Shown: positions 1 to 9,130, counted from the stretch's first letter. The stretch is DNA of 64,000 bases from an uncultured Vampirovibrio sp. (GCA_910584405.1 CAJUAL010000001.1:248001-312000); one strand, 5' to 3'. Program-made: numbers and translations. Notes: generated from the letters alone by a model not told the origin.

Positions 1-114
1 TTAGCAATGATGCTTGGTGTAATTGTCGGTGTATATTCAAGTATTTTCTTCTGCTCAATGCTTGTTGATTTTTGGGAAGAAAAGAAAGAAAAACAAAGAA
101 AAGCTGCGGCTTAA
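1..114 (+). CDS. secF: C-terminal end of a SecF-like protein translocase subunit (partial)
   Basis: Only the last 37 codons are present, running in from the left edge to a TAA. The visible peptide has a hydrophobic stretch containing GVIVGVYSSIFFCSML, then a charged Lys/Glu tail. The G-x-Y-S-S-I-F pattern at the end of the last membrane helix is typical of SecF, or of the SecF half of SecDF, which helps complete Sec-dependent export using the proton gradient. The identification rests on this short motif. A clear terminator follows, so this gene ends its transcription unit. Confidence 0.7.
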   Translation, partial: LAMMLGVIVGVYSSIFFCSMLVDFWEEKKEKQRKAAA

Positions 115-141
115 TTATATAATATTTGGTATTAAATTTAT

Positions 142-170
142 GGCTGTTATATTTTATAACAGCCTTTTTT
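142..170 (+). terminator. Rho-independent terminator after the secF-like gene
   Basis: A perfect 10-bp stem (142-151 with 155-164) with a 3-nt loop is followed directly by six T. It lies 27 nt after the stop codon. The opposite-strand gene ends at 169, so the hairpin also sits just beyond that gene, but no good T run is seen in the leftward direction. Confidence 0.85.
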
Positions 171-387
171 ATGGTTTTAAATTCGTTTTGCCGATTAGGT
201 AGCAAAGATGAATTCTGTTTCTTACCCCTGTTTTTTCGATTAGAGAACTAACGTAAGCTTTTGCGGTAAACGTAGAAATATTAAGCATTTTACCAATTTC
301 GTTGTTGTTATAACCTCGGATGACTAATTTTAGGACTTCAAATTCTCTTTTTGTAATGTTTAGATAATTTATTGTATTTTTTTTCAT
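169..387 (-). CDS. Small LuxR/GerE-type helix-turn-helix protein
   Basis: This 72-aa protein is almost entirely a LuxR/GerE DNA-binding domain. It carries the LTxREFEVLKL-like first helix, a GYNNNEIGKMLNIS segment and the TAKAYVSSLIEKTGVRNRI recognition region, about residues 11-62. There is no receiver or ligand-binding domain, so it is a solo HTH protein that presumably binds DNA as a dimer. Its targets are unknown. It is divergent from the SpoIID-domain gene at 481, with about 90 nt of AT-rich DNA between them, so control of that gene or of itself is possible but not shown. Confidence 0.75.
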   Translation of the reverse strand: MKKNTINYLNITKREFEVLKLVIRGYNNNEIGKMLNISTFTAKAYVSSLIEKTGVRNRIHLCYLIGKTNLKP

Positions 388-468
388 TTATTGTACTCAT
401 TAAATTTTACAATAATTATATTTTACGCAATAAAATAATGCAACTCTAATTCATTTATATTTTTGTCA

Positions 469-474
469 TATAAT
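469..474 (+). promoter_or_regulatory. Perfect -10 box 6 nt before the SpoIID-domain gene
   Basis: TATAAT lies six nt upstream of the ATG at 481, so transcription should start at or next to the start codon. No purine-rich ribosome site precedes that ATG. No convincing -35 box is seen. Confidence 0.55.
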
Positions 475-480
475 AGTTTT

Positions 481-2184
481 ATGAATAAGCTGAGTGCGGT
501 ATTGGTTTTGAATTTATTATTGTTTGCGCTGCCTTGTAGGGGGGCATTTCTGGGTAATATTCCGCAAACTACACTGCAAATTGCTAAAGATGCAGGGTAT
601 AACCAAAACCTTAATACACCGGCTTCAAAAATTGTCAGAGTCGGTATCGGAACAAATAATTTCGCATCTTATGAATGGAATTGTGCACAAATATACGGTA
701 CAGGTGAGTTTGAGCTTTATAATAACAAAAACTATATAAATACATATGATAGTGATAATGTTATTAAAATCTCTATGGTTGGTAATATTTTTGTTTTAAA
801 AGACGCTGAAGATAATGTTATTGAGAAAGTTTCAGGTCCGATTATATTTAAAACCGATTTTGGATTTTTAGGTGTAAAGGGTTTAAAACGGGCTGGACAA
901 GATGCAATTTATCGCGGACAGTTAGAGCTTGTTCCCGCAGCGAAATCTGGAAAATTTCATATTGTTAACTCTTTAGAGTTGGAAGAGTATTTAAAAGGAG
1001 TAGTTCCTAATGAGATGCCGGTAAGTTTCGGGTTAGAAGCTTTGAAGGCTCAAAGTGTTGCTGCCAGAAATTATGTTCTTTCTCCCCGAGTTAAGGCAAA
1101 TCCTAATTATGATGTTGTGGATTCTGTAGCCAGTCAGGTTTATTTTGGAGCGAATACGGAAAAAGAATTATCTAACCGTGCCGTTAACGAAACCTCAGGA
1201 ATTGTTGCTCTTTACGGTTGGGATTTAATCTTGGCACAGTATTCATCGACTGCTGGCGGGTATAGTGAAAGTTATGAAAATGCTTTTTCAGACCCTATTA
1301 CAAAAAAATTTCCGGCAGATCCTAAGCCTTATTTGGTTGCTAAACCTGATTATGATGAAACAAGACCGCTTAATACAGAAGAGGCTGCTGCAAAGTTTTA
1401 CAAATCTAAGCCTAAGTCTTTTGATGTGAAATCATCTTATTATCGTTGGGAGCGCGAGTGGAACGGACAGGAGATACAAGATGCCGTTCAGGCAAATATT
1501 GCCGCTCAAAGTGCAGCGGGGTTTGTAAAACCTGCTGTGCAAAAAGGTGAAACCATAGGGATTATTAAAGAAATAAAGGTCTTGCGCCGCGGTGATTCGG
1601 GTAAGATTATGGAACTTAAGATTATCACGGATTCAGGAGATTTTGTTGTACAAAAAGAACTTGTTATAAGAAGACTTTTTACAAATCACGGAAAAGCTTT
1701 GCCGAGTGCAAATGTTGTGTTTGAACAGGAATATAATGAAAACGGTGATTTGATTTATATAAAAGCCTATGGCGGAGGGTTCGGACATGGTGTCGGAATG
1801 AGTCAGTACGGCGCAGGGTTTATGGGAAAGGAACTTGGCAAGTCGTTTGATGAAATCTTAAAACATTATTATTCTGGGATAACGCTTGCAACAGAACCTA
1901 AAATCTTGTCGCTTAAGATTGGACAGGACAAGATTGTTAATAACTTTTTTACCAAAAACGGCAAGGCAGTTCTTGTTGTTGATAATAAGTATAAAATGGA
2001 TTATATTGACGCTGTTATTAACAATGTTGATGAAAAGATTGAATTTGATACGACAGCAAGGTATAATCAGATAGATTTATCAAAATATTTAAGACGCGGA
2101 ATGAATACTGTTACGTTTTTTTATCCTGTAACGCAGGGTGGAAATAAGGCAGTAAGAATGTATATAGAATTGGCGGGAGAGTAA
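481..2184 (+). CDS. SpoIID/LytB-domain protein, probable secreted peptidoglycan-acting protein
   Basis: The 567-aa protein begins with a short basic stretch and a hydrophobic core, consistent with an export signal ending near residue 22. The SpoIID domain is recognisable from LEEYLKGVVPNEMP followed by ALKAQSVAARNYVL (about residues 165-200) and, near the end, GGFGHGVGMSQYGA. SpoIID proteins are lytic transglycosylases that act on glycan chains; here it is probably a vegetative cell-wall or septal enzyme, since nothing else suggests sporulation. I chose the ATG at 481 over a TTG at 463 because the TTG overlaps the -10 region and would put extra residues before the signal. Its stop overlaps the murJ start as TAATG, so the two are co-transcribed. 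Confidence 0.85.
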   Translation: MNKLSAVLVLNLLLFALPCRGAFLGNIPQTTLQIAKDAGYNQNLNTPASKIVRVGIGTNNFASYEWNCAQIYGTGEFELYNNKNYINTYDSDNVIKISMVGNIFVLKDAEDNVIEKVSGPIIFKTDFGFLGVKGLKRAGQDAIYRGQLELVPAAKSGKFHIVNSLELEEYLKGVVPNEMPVSFGLEALKAQSVAARNYVLSPRVKANPNYDVVDSVASQVYFGANTEKELSNRAVNETSGIVALYGWDLILAQYSSTAGGYSESYENAFSDPITKKFPADPKPYLVAKPDYDETRPLNTEEAAAKFYKSKPKSFDVKSSYYRWEREWNGQEIQDAVQANIAAQSAAGFVKPAVQKGETIGIIKEIKVLRRGDSGKIMELKIITDSGDFVVQKELVIRRLFTNHGKALPSANVVFEQEYNENGDLIYIKAYGGGFGHGVGMSQYGAGFMGKELGKSFDEILKHYYSGITLATEPKILSLKIGQDKIVNNFFTKNGKAVLVVDNKYKMDYIDAVINNVDEKIEFDTTARYNQIDLSKYLRRGMNTVTFFYPVTQGGNKAVRMYIELAGE

Positions 2185-3782
2185 TGGCAGAATCTGTACA
2201 GGTTGATAAAACACCGAGTGTATTAAAAGCGGCATGGCTTATTGCTGTTGTAACTATTGTGAGTAAACTTATCGGGTTTGTCAGAGATATTATTATTGCA
2301 AATTATTATGGAGCTTCTTTAGTTTCTGATGCTTATTATTACGCATATCAAATTCCGTCTTTGTCATTAATCTTGTTAGGCGGAGTTGGAGGGCCGTTTC
2401 ATAGTGCAACTGTTGCTGTTTTTTCAAAATTGATTCCTAATTTGAACGAGAAACCGACGGACGAAGTTAACAGATTATATTCAACATTTACAAATGCAAC
2501 GATAATATTTTTCCTTATTTTATCTGCAGTAATATTTTTATTTCCTAAGCAGATAATGGGGTTAATTATTTCAGGCGGTTCTGTTGAAATGATTAATCTT
2601 GCGGCTGCACATTTAAAAATAATGACGCCGCTTCTTGTAATCGGCGGGATTGTCGGGATTTATTACGGGATTTTGATTATATACAGGCAGTTTATGCTTC
2701 CGAATTTGTCACCGATTATAATGAGTTTGGCAATTATCGGTGTTGTTGTGGCGGTTCCGAATGACCAAAAAGGTTACGCTCTTGCCTGGGCAACGACAGT
2801 AGGTGCTGTTTTACAGCTTATTATTCAGTATCCTAATATCAGAAAACTCGGATATCGATTAAAACCTTGTTTTGAATTTTCTAATAACCCGAATTTTAAG
2901 GCTATTTGCGAGTTGTTATTCCCTGCGGTTTTAAGTTCGACTGTAGGTCAGATTCATATATATGTCGATATGTTTTTTACATCGTCAATCTCGGAAGGTG
3001 CATGGACTGCAATCGGGTATGCAAACAGAGTTTTTCAATTTCCTGTAGGAATTTTAGTTACTGCGTTTTTGGTGCCGTTGTTTCCGATTTTTGCAAAACT
3101 TGTTGCGGAAAACGATTTTGACGGTATAAGAAAATATTTTAATAAAGGTGTCGGGGTTTTATTTTTCGGTGCAATCCCGATAATTATAGGGATTCTTGTT
3201 GTCGGAATGGATGCTGTAAGGCTGGTTTTTGAACACGGGGTATTTGATGCAAATGCTACATTTATGGTGACTGAAGCTTTGTGGTTCTTGTCTGTTTCAA
3301 TTATTCCTTATGTTTTTAGAGATTCTATTACAAGGGTTTATTATTCGTTTAATGATTCTGCTACTCCATTTGTTGTTGCATTTTCTTCTATCGTTTTAAA
3401 ATTATTATTAAACTGGATTTTGATTTCTAAAATGCACTTTGGTATTGGCGGAATTACCTTATCAACCTCACTTGTAACTTTATTTAATGCGGTTGTTCTC
3501 GGAGTTTTGATGACAAAGAAAATGAAAATGGATTATAAATCTTTGTTCATAAACTTGTTTAAAATGTGTATATCGGGTATAATAGCACTTGGGGTTTGCT
3601 TGTTATGCGCTTATGAGTATGATAAGTTTGTAACCTTTCCTAAAATTCCGTTTGAAATAGTTAAAATCAGTTTAATAGCAATTGTATGTCTGGGTGTTTA
3701 TGTGCCGCTGAATTTATTATTCAAAATGGAATATGCAGGAGAGCTGTTTAATAGATTATCAGCAAAATTTATACGGAAATAA
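2184..3782 (+). CDS. murJ: Lipid II flippase MurJ
   Basis: A 532-aa polytopic membrane protein of the MurJ/MviN branch of the MOP superfamily. The diagnostic N terminus SKLIGFVRDIIIANYYGAS is present, followed by about 14 hydrophobic segments and the VYYSFNDSATPF region in the second half. MurJ moves undecaprenyl-linked peptidoglycan precursor to the outer face of the inner membrane. Its start overlaps the end of the SpoIID-domain gene, pairing precursor export with a wall-acting protein. Length is normal for the family. Confidence 0.93.
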   Translation: MAESVQVDKTPSVLKAAWLIAVVTIVSKLIGFVRDIIIANYYGASLVSDAYYYAYQIPSLSLILLGGVGGPFHSATVAVFSKLIPNLNEKPTDEVNRLYSTFTNATIIFFLILSAVIFLFPKQIMGLIISGGSVEMINLAAAHLKIMTPLLVIGGIVGIYYGILIIYRQFMLPNLSPIIMSLAIIGVVVAVPNDQKGYALAWATTVGAVLQLIIQYPNIRKLGYRLKPCFEFSNNPNFKAICELLFPAVLSSTVGQIHIYVDMFFTSSISEGAWTAIGYANRVFQFPVGILVTAFLVPLFPIFAKLVAENDFDGIRKYFNKGVGVLFFGAIPIIIGILVVGMDAVRLVFEHGVFDANATFMVTEALWFLSVSIIPYVFRDSITRVYYSFNDSATPFVVAFSSIVLKLLLNWILISKMHFGIGGITLSTSLVTLFNAVVLGVLMTKKMKMDYKSLFINLFKMCISGIIALGVCLLCAYEYDKFVTFPKIPFEIVKISLIAIVCLGVYVPLNLLFKMEYAGELFNRLSAKFIRK

Positions 3783-3822
3783 GAGAATATACAAAAAAGT
3801 TAAAAACGGTTAGAGTAGAGTT

Positions 3823-4179
3823 ATGCAGTTACGAATTGGTCAAAGTCTTGATAGTAACAGAGTGCGCTTGGATTTTATGAAAAGTCCGAGTACGCCTGAT
3901 AGAGCTCCAAGTTATGAGATTGAAAAGGCAAGAGCTGATGAGTTTGTTAAAAAGTATAATGAACAGGGTGTAAAACTTTTTACCGTAACTCAAGTGTGCG
4001 CTAATTTAGGCGCATTAATGGGCGGGCTTGCAGGTTTCCACAAACGTTCTTTTAAAATGGTGTTTGGTGGAGCATTTGCAGGGCTTATTACAGGTTTTCT
4101 TGCAGGAACAGGGTATACTGTTTATAAGAAAAATTCTCTTATGAAAGAGTATAATGTAAAACAGATTTCTAAAAATTAA
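3823..4179 (+). CDS. Small membrane protein of unknown function
   Basis: 118 aa. I do not recognise the family. The N-terminal half is charged and probably helical. The second half has two Gly/Ala-rich hydrophobic stretches separated by a short basic turn (about residues 58-105), resembling a helical hairpin with glycine-zipper spacing. The tail is basic. It lies 40 nt after murJ on the same strand and is probably in the same transcript. Confidence 0.6.
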   Translation: MQLRIGQSLDSNRVRLDFMKSPSTPDRAPSYEIEKARADEFVKKYNEQGVKLFTVTQVCANLGALMGGLAGFHKRSFKMVFGGAFAGLITGFLAGTGYTVYKKNSLMKEYNVKQISKN

Positions 4180-4199
4180 ATCTCAGGTTGGGAGTTTGA

Positions 4200-4652
4200 A
4201 TGAAAGAGAAATTTAAGCCAAATATTGACGAACGTCCTATAATGATTGTTATAGGTGTACTTGGGTTCTATTTGGTTGTTGAATTTTTTGCTATTTATCT
4301 GTTCTTCCTGCACAGAATAAATATTACAACGATGATAATTTCTACGATTGTATTTATGCTTGTTTATCTGCCGAGGTTTTTAATTCTTTATAAATTAAAA
4401 AACAAAGATAAAATTCAGATAATCGATGATTTTATTATGATAAATAATGTAGGCGTTGCTCTTGCTGATATAAAGGATTTTCGAGTCGAAGCGGAAAAAC
4501 CGCAGGTTGTATTTTTTATCAATAATAAAATGATAGTGTTTCAGCAGGCAAAGTTTTATTTAAAACTTCAAAACGGCACAACAACATTTACCGTTATCGG
4601 CGGTGAAAAGATAAAACTGCTTGAAGAGTTTTTGACAGTCCAAATCCACTGA
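4200..4652 (+). CDS. Two-helix membrane protein with possible PH-like domain
   Basis: 150 aa with two predicted membrane helices (about residues 17-38 and 44-66) and a C-terminal soluble part of short beta-type strands ending in a helix, including IKDFRVEAEKPQVVFFINNK. The arrangement resembles bacterial PH-like membrane proteins, but no diagnostic residues are visible, so this is only a fold guess. A GGGAG ribosome site lies upstream at about 4190-4194. Its stop codon abuts the stop of the convergent cysS gene with no gap. Confidence 0.6.
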   Translation: MKEKFKPNIDERPIMIVIGVLGFYLVVEFFAIYLFFLHRINITTMIISTIVFMLVYLPRFLILYKLKNKDKIQIIDDFIMINNVGVALADIKDFRVEAEKPQVVFFINNKMIVFQQAKFYLKLQNGTTTFTVIGGEKIKLLEEFLTVQIH

Positions 4653-6026
4653 TTACTTTAACTCAACGGTAGTTCCGTCTTTTGTGTCTTTTAGGATAAT
4701 TCCTGCTTCATCTAAAGCGATTCTGATTTTATCTGCGATATCCCAGTTCTTTTCGGCACGGGCAGATTTTCTTAAATCAAGGATTTCATCCATTGAGTTA
4801 AAAGTTTGCCCTAAAGCTTTAGAAACTGACTCAACTCCTTTTGTTAAATCTTCGTCTGAAAGACCTGCTTTTTCAAAAGTGAAACCTAAGACTGAACCAA
4901 GTTTATAAAGTATAGTGTAAGCGTCTTTTTCGTCTTTGTTAGCTCTTGTTGCTAAATCAAACAATACTGCAAGAGCTTTTGAAGTATTCAAATCTTCATC
5001 CATTGCTTCAACAAAAGCTTTGTATTCATCTGTTGTTGTAATATCAAGTTCTTCATTTATCGGAGTTTGTTTAGCATTTGTAAGACGTTTTGCTCCTGCT
5101 TTTGCTGCCGTAAGCGCTTCATCCGAAAACTCTACAGGCATTCTGTAATGGTTTGTCAGAATGAATAATCTTAAAGTGTTGGCGTCGTAGTTTTTTAACA
5201 TATCGTCAATTGTCAGGAAGTTCCCTAAAGATTTTGACATTTTTTCTTTGTTGATAGTTACAAACCCGTTGTGAAGCCAGTAATTAACAAATTTACAACC
5301 GTTAGCGCATTCAGATTGAGCAATTTCATTTTCGTGGTGAGGGAAGATTAAATCAGCTCCGCCTGCGTGGATGTCAATTGTTTTACCTAAATATTTTCTG
5401 CTCATTGCAGAACACTCAATATGCCAGCCCGGGCGACCGACGCCCCATGGTGAATTGTAACCGAACTTTTCATCACGTTTCCATAATGCAAAATCAAGCG
5501 GGTCTTCTTTTTGGTCGCCGACTTCGATTCGAGCGCCGCTTTCGAGTTGGTCAATAGGCTGTTTTGAAAGATAGCCGTAACGAGAGAATTTTTTTACTCT
5601 GAAATACACATCACCGTTTGACTCGTAAGCATAACCGTTTGCAATTAAATCTTTAACAATAGAAATCATTTCACCTAAGGTTTTTGTTGCAAAAGGTTCA
5701 ATATCAGGAGTTAGAGTATTTAAAGCTTTCATTGAATTTGCAAATTGTTTGTACCAGTATTGAGAAACTTCTGTCGGTGTTTTTCCTTCTTTTTCAGCTT
5801 TTTTAAGGATTTTATCATCTACATCGGTTACGTTTCTGCAATATGTAACGTCATATCCGCGAAATTTTAAATATCTGTATAAAATGTCCCAAGTGATATA
5901 ACATCTTGCGTGTCCTAAGTGAGCATAATCGTATACTGTAGGTCCGCAAACGTACATTTTTACTTTATTATCTTCAATCGGTTTAAATTCTTCTGTTGTG
6001 TTTGTGTAAGAGTTAAATAATCTCAT
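4653..6026 (-). CDS. cysS: Cysteinyl-tRNA synthetase
   Basis: This 457-aa class I aminoacyl-tRNA synthetase charges tRNA-Cys with cysteine. The HIGH signature appears as HLGH at residues 36-39 and the KMSKS loop as KEKMSKSLGN near residue 260. Zinc ligands expected in CysRS are visible: Cys27 in YVCGPTVYDY, the Cys of WHIECSAMS near residue 204, and the HHENE segment just after. The C-terminal helical anticodon-binding region is complete. The upstream region of about 150 nt is AT-rich; I saw no T-box. Confidence 0.96.
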   Translation of the reverse strand: MRLFNSYTNTTEEFKPIEDNKVKMYVCGPTVYDYAHLGHARCYITWDILYRYLKFRGYDVTYCRNVTDVDDKILKKAEKEGKTPTEVSQYWYKQFANSMKALNTLTPDIEPFATKTLGEMISIVKDLIANGYAYESNGDVYFRVKKFSRYGYLSKQPIDQLESGARIEVGDQKEDPLDFALWKRDEKFGYNSPWGVGRPGWHIECSAMSRKYLGKTIDIHAGGADLIFPHHENEIAQSECANGCKFVNYWLHNGFVTINKEKMSKSLGNFLTIDDMLKNYDANTLRLFILTNHYRMPVEFSDEALTAAKAGAKRLTNAKQTPINEELDITTTDEYKAFVEAMDEDLNTSKALAVLFDLATRANKDEKDAYTILYKLGSVLGFTFEKAGLSDEDLTKGVESVSKALGQTFNSMDEILDLRKSARAEKNWDIADKIRIALDEAGIILKDTKDGTTVELK

Positions 6027-6179
6027 AAAAAATCCCTCATTTCTTACATAAATTTTACTACAAACAAATATTTTTTATTAACAAATGTAAATCATTATAA
6101 ATATTATGACACTTTTATATATAAAAAATACTTAATAATTATATAACGTGTGCAATTAAAAATTTAAGGAGAATATTTA

Positions 6180-6854
6180 ATGACAGGTCACAATTATTTA
6201 GTTCCAACTCAGGTACAAAACGGAGAAACTCTTAGTTTATATGCTAATATGTACGGATGTTCGGTTGATGATATTAAAAAAGTAAATAGTCTAAAAGGAG
6301 ATAAGCTTAAAGAGGGACAAACAATAAATGTTCCTGTCGGTAAGAAATGGAAATTACCAACGTCAGATGACAATGTTTTAGATAAAAAGTTATCATGGTT
6401 TAATGATCAGGTTAATGATGTACATATGAAACTTTATGAGCCGAATTTAAAACCTGCAGAACGTGAAAAGCTTGAAGGTCAATATATAAAATTGATGAAC
6501 ATGAAAAAAGAACGTGATGCAGTTGCAACATTTAAAAAAGCCGGTAATGGTATAAATCTTGTATTAGAAGTTAAAAAAGAAATTTCTGTTGCCGAATTTA
6601 GGAAACTATTCCCTGAATGTACACGTAATTTCTATGATTATGCTTGTGATACAAATCAGCGATATTGTGATGATGAACAACATACATGGGTAGCAGATCC
6701 TAATAGTGTATACTTGGAAAAAGGTGCAAAGATTATGGTTCGAGCCGATGAGTACGCCAAAGATGAGGGCGATACCGGCTGGAGTGGATTCTGTCGAAGC
6801 TGGAAAAAGACTATGCCATCATGGCTTGGCGGCGGTCGATTAGACGGAAAATAA
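6180..6854 (+). CDS. LysM-domain protein
   Basis: 224 aa. Residues 6-52 form a LysM module (VQNGETLSLYANMYGCSVDDIKKVN, then GQTINVP), a fold that binds N-acetylglucosamine chains. There is no signal peptide, which is unusual for a wall-binding LysM protein, so it may be intracellular or exported another way. The middle is a charged helical segment; the C-terminal part is Asp/Trp rich and unrecognised, with four Cys. An AAGGAG ribosome site is well placed at about 6167. Its 3' end overlaps the convergent carboxypeptidase gene by 15 nt. Confidence 0.8.
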   Translation: MTGHNYLVPTQVQNGETLSLYANMYGCSVDDIKKVNSLKGDKLKEGQTINVPVGKKWKLPTSDDNVLDKKLSWFNDQVNDVHMKLYEPNLKPAEREKLEGQYIKLMNMKKERDAVATFKKAGNGINLVLEVKKEISVAEFRKLFPECTRNFYDYACDTNQRYCDDEQHTWVADPNSVYLEKGAKIMVRADEYAKDEGDTGWSGFCRSWKKTMPSWLGGGRLDGK

Positions 6855-7475
6855 ATCAAAAATTTCAGATACCGGTTGGAACAAGTTTTCGACCGGTATT
6901 TTTTCGTCAAGTTCCAGTGTAATTATAGGAATGTTTCTTTCAACTCCCGCCCAAGTTCCAAAACTTCCAGGGGTAGGGTAGCCTATACTCGGTTCAACAG
7001 GATATTTGATTATAGCTGAAATCTTTTGTGCAATATCTTCAGCAGGCCCATCGTAATTTACAATTTTATATGGAGCATGAAGTGTCAGGATAAGTTTTGG
7101 GCGGTATTTTTCAATAACATCAACGACAAATTTTGTTTCAATTTCGCTTGCGGGTGAAGTTCCGCCATAGTAATCAGCAGGGTTTGAGCCTGCTTCACTT
7201 GTATTTTCCCCCCAGTTTTTTGTCGGGAAGTTTCTGTTTATATCAACTCCGTTTGAATTACAGCGTTTATTTGCTTTCATTCCGTCAGGGTTCAGGCAGG
7301 GAATGAATAGTAAATTTGAGTTTGGATTTTTTTGCAGATATTTTTCTGTTAAAAATTTTCCCTGCGGTTCATCTCCGTGTACAACACCGATAATTAGTGT
7401 GTTATATTTGTCTGGCGTTCCCAAAAGTTCAATTGTGTTACCAAGCTTTGTTTTTACCGCTTTCAGAGTTTGCAT
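6840..7475 (-). CDS. M14-family zinc carboxypeptidase, MpaA-like
   Basis: 211 aa with the M14 peptidase layout. HGDE near residues 34-37 gives the first zinc His and Glu, DINRNFP near residue 80 supplies the substrate-binding Asn-Arg, a downstream LTLHAPY His is the third zinc ligand, and LELDE near the C terminus holds the catalytic Glu. Small cytoplasmic M14 enzymes of this type (MpaA) trim the diaminopimelate end of recycled murein peptides; that substrate is inferred. It lies 11 nt downstream of ftsY and is probably co-transcribed with it. Confidence 0.82.
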   Translation of the reverse strand: MQTLKAVKTKLGNTIELLGTPDKYNTLIIGVVHGDEPQGKFLTEKYLQKNPNSNLLFIPCLNPDGMKANKRCNSNGVDINRNFPTKNWGENTSEAGSNPADYYGGTSPASEIETKFVVDVIEKYRPKLILTLHAPYKIVNYDGPAEDIAQKISAIIKYPVEPSIGYPTPGSFGTWAGVERNIPIITLELDEKIPVENLFQPVSEIFDLFSV

Positions 7476-7486
7476 TTATCCCCCTT

Positions 7487-8404
7487 TTAATTAAATAACG
7501 CATCGATAAAATCGTCAGGGTTAAATGTTTTTAAATCTGTCATTTTTTCACCAACTCCGACAAGTTTTACTGGTAACTTCATCTCTTTTGCGATTGCTAT
7601 AATTATTGCACCCTTTGCGCTTCCGTCAAGTTTTGTAAGTGCAACAGATGTAAGGTTAACGGCTTGTTCAAAGACTTTTGCCTGTTGCAGCCCGTTTTGA
7701 CCTGTATTTGCATCAATTACAAGAATACTTTCTCTTAAAGCTTCGGGAGCTTGTTTATCTATAACAGTTTTAATCTTTTTTAATTCTTCCATGAGGTTGA
7801 ATTTGTTTTGAAGCCTTCCTGCCGTATCGACTAAGATTACATCATAATCCTCTTTTTTAGCTTTTTGGATAGCTTCATAAACAACAGAAGCAGGATCTGC
7901 TTTATCTCGTCTTACAATGTCAGCTCCTGCACGTTCTGACCAGATGTTTAACTGTTCTTCCGCTGCTGCACGGAATGTGTCACCTGCCGCTATTAGAACT
8001 TTTTTACCTTCTTGTTTGAATTGATAAGCAAGTTTTGCTATCAGCGTGGTTTTGCCTGCACCGTTTACGCCTGCAATAAAATAAATGTTAAGCTCGTTTT
8101 CTTTATAATTTAGTTCTGTAGAGCCTGCTTCAGATAATGTTTTTTTAAACTCTTCTTTTAGATAACTTTTTAATTCAGAAGGTTTTGCCTTCTTTTTAGT
8201 GCGAAGATTATCCACAAGTTCTACCGCATAATCAACTCCTAAATCTGCTGAGATTAAAGTATCTTCAATATCATCAAGTGCAAATTCGGAGTATTCTTCA
8301 TCATTTGTATCAACATTTGATAAAACATCACCAACAAGAGATTTTGCAGTGTTTGAAACAGTTTGTTTTAAGTTTTCAATTTTATTTTTAAAGAATCCGA
8401 ACAT
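7487..8404 (-). CDS. ftsY: Signal recognition particle receptor FtsY
   Basis: 305-aa NG-domain GTPase that receives SRP-ribosome complexes at the membrane. G motifs are clear: GVNGAGKTTLIAKLA (about residues 112-126), the DTFRAAAEEQL insertion-box region, DTAGR, and TKLDGSAKGG-like TKLDGSAKGA. The acidic N-terminal A domain of enterobacterial FtsY is absent, which is normal for short forms. The gene starts 25 nt after the upstream prepilin gene with no terminator and no obvious promoter between them, so it appears to depend on the prepilin promoter. Confidence 0.95.
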   Translation of the reverse strand: MFGFFKNKIENLKQTVSNTAKSLVGDVLSNVDTNDEEYSEFALDDIEDTLISADLGVDYAVELVDNLRTKKKAKPSELKSYLKEEFKKTLSEAGSTELNYKENELNIYFIAGVNGAGKTTLIAKLAYQFKQEGKKVLIAAGDTFRAAAEEQLNIWSERAGADIVRRDKADPASVVYEAIQKAKKEDYDVILVDTAGRLQNKFNLMEELKKIKTVIDKQAPEALRESILVIDANTGQNGLQQAKVFEQAVNLTSVALTKLDGSAKGAIIIAIAKEMKLPVKLVGVGEKMTDLKTFNPDDFIDALFN

Positions 8405-8429
8405 ACCAAGAGCTTAGCATAAACATATA

Positions 8430-9098
8430 TCAGTTCCAAGGATAACCGCTTGGAATATCCCAGCCGCTTCTTTGGATTAAAGCTCCGCAATATAATCCGT
8501 CGCCTGTTTTTGAACAGCTTTTTTTAATTTCATTGTATGATTTGTCGGCACCATAAGGAATTACAGAGTTTTTTTCTTCCTGTCTGTATAAAAAGAAGAC
8601 ATCTTTGCCATGTTGGTTTGGTTTTTTGTTTCCGTTTACGTCTATAATAATTATTCTGTCATTATTAAGCTCTACGGCACTACCGCTTATTACCGAATAA
8701 GTGTATATAATTCCGTCCATAGTAATAAAAGCTCTTCGATTTTGGTATGTCGGAGAATAATAATGTTCATATTTACCTCTCAAATTTTTCCATGCATAGG
8801 TAGGGTTGTATCCGCATTCTTGATTGTTGTTACAAATTTTTGAAATTTTTATATACGGCGCAAAGTATCTGTTAATAAACTCTTTCGGTTCAAGTGTTTT
8901 GTCCCAGATTTCAACTTCCCCGTTTTCTTCTTCTGATAATCGTATTGCCTGATTAATAGTTGATACGGCTCTTTTTAAGGCTGCAGATGCTGTTTTTTTC
9001 TGATGTGCGGTTATTAAATTAGGAATTGTCATAGCTGCAACTACTCCGATAATTCCGAGGGTGATTAGAATTTCTGCAAGTGTGAAAGCTGTCTTCAT
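8430..9098 (-). CDS. Prepilin-like protein (type IV pilin/pseudopilin N terminus), first in the ftsY operon
   Basis: 222 aa. After a four-residue leader ending in Ala comes FTLAEILITLGIIGVVAAMT, the methylation/cleavage helix of type IV prepilins, with Glu at mature position 5. The globular part has DVNGNKKPNQHGKD, a possible calcium-binding loop shared by all five prepilins here, and a Cys-containing C terminus ending in GWDIPSGYPWN. An AAGGAG ribosome site precedes the start. It is divergent from the XRE gene at 9164, with a perfect inverted repeat between them. It could be a minor pilin or a secretion pseudopilin; no assembly ATPase is in the window. Confidence 0.88.
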   Translation of the reverse strand: MKTAFTLAEILITLGIIGVVAAMTIPNLITAHQKKTASAALKRAVSTINQAIRLSEEENGEVEIWDKTLEPKEFINRYFAPYIKISKICNNNQECGYNPTYAWKNLRGKYEHYYSPTYQNRRAFITMDGIIYTYSVISGSAVELNNDRIIIIDVNGNKKPNQHGKDVFFLYRQEEKNSVIPYGADKSYNEIKKSCSKTGDGLYCGALIQRSGWDIPSGYPWN

Positions 9099-9112
9099 AA
9101 ATTTCTCCTTAT

Positions 9113-9130
9113 CTATCGCGTTCGCGATAG
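9113..9130. promoter_or_regulatory. Perfect inverted repeat between prepilin and XRE genes (probable operator)
   Basis: CTATCGCG and CGCGATAG are separated by TT, an 8-2-8 palindrome and one of the few GC-rich words in the intergenic DNA. It lies immediately upstream of the prepilin ribosome site and 33 nt before the XRE start. This is a typical place for a dimeric XRE repressor to bind; binding is inferred. Confidence 0.6.

Noticed and set aside
463..480. TTG start giving a longer SpoIID-domain protein
   Set aside because: The TTG lies inside the promoter region, upstream of most of the TATAAT box, and would add residues before a normal signal peptide.
6027..6179. T-box or other leader element for cysS, or riboswitch for the LysM gene
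   Set aside because: The interval is plain AT-rich DNA; no T-box sequence, anti-terminator or conserved aptamer core could be identified.
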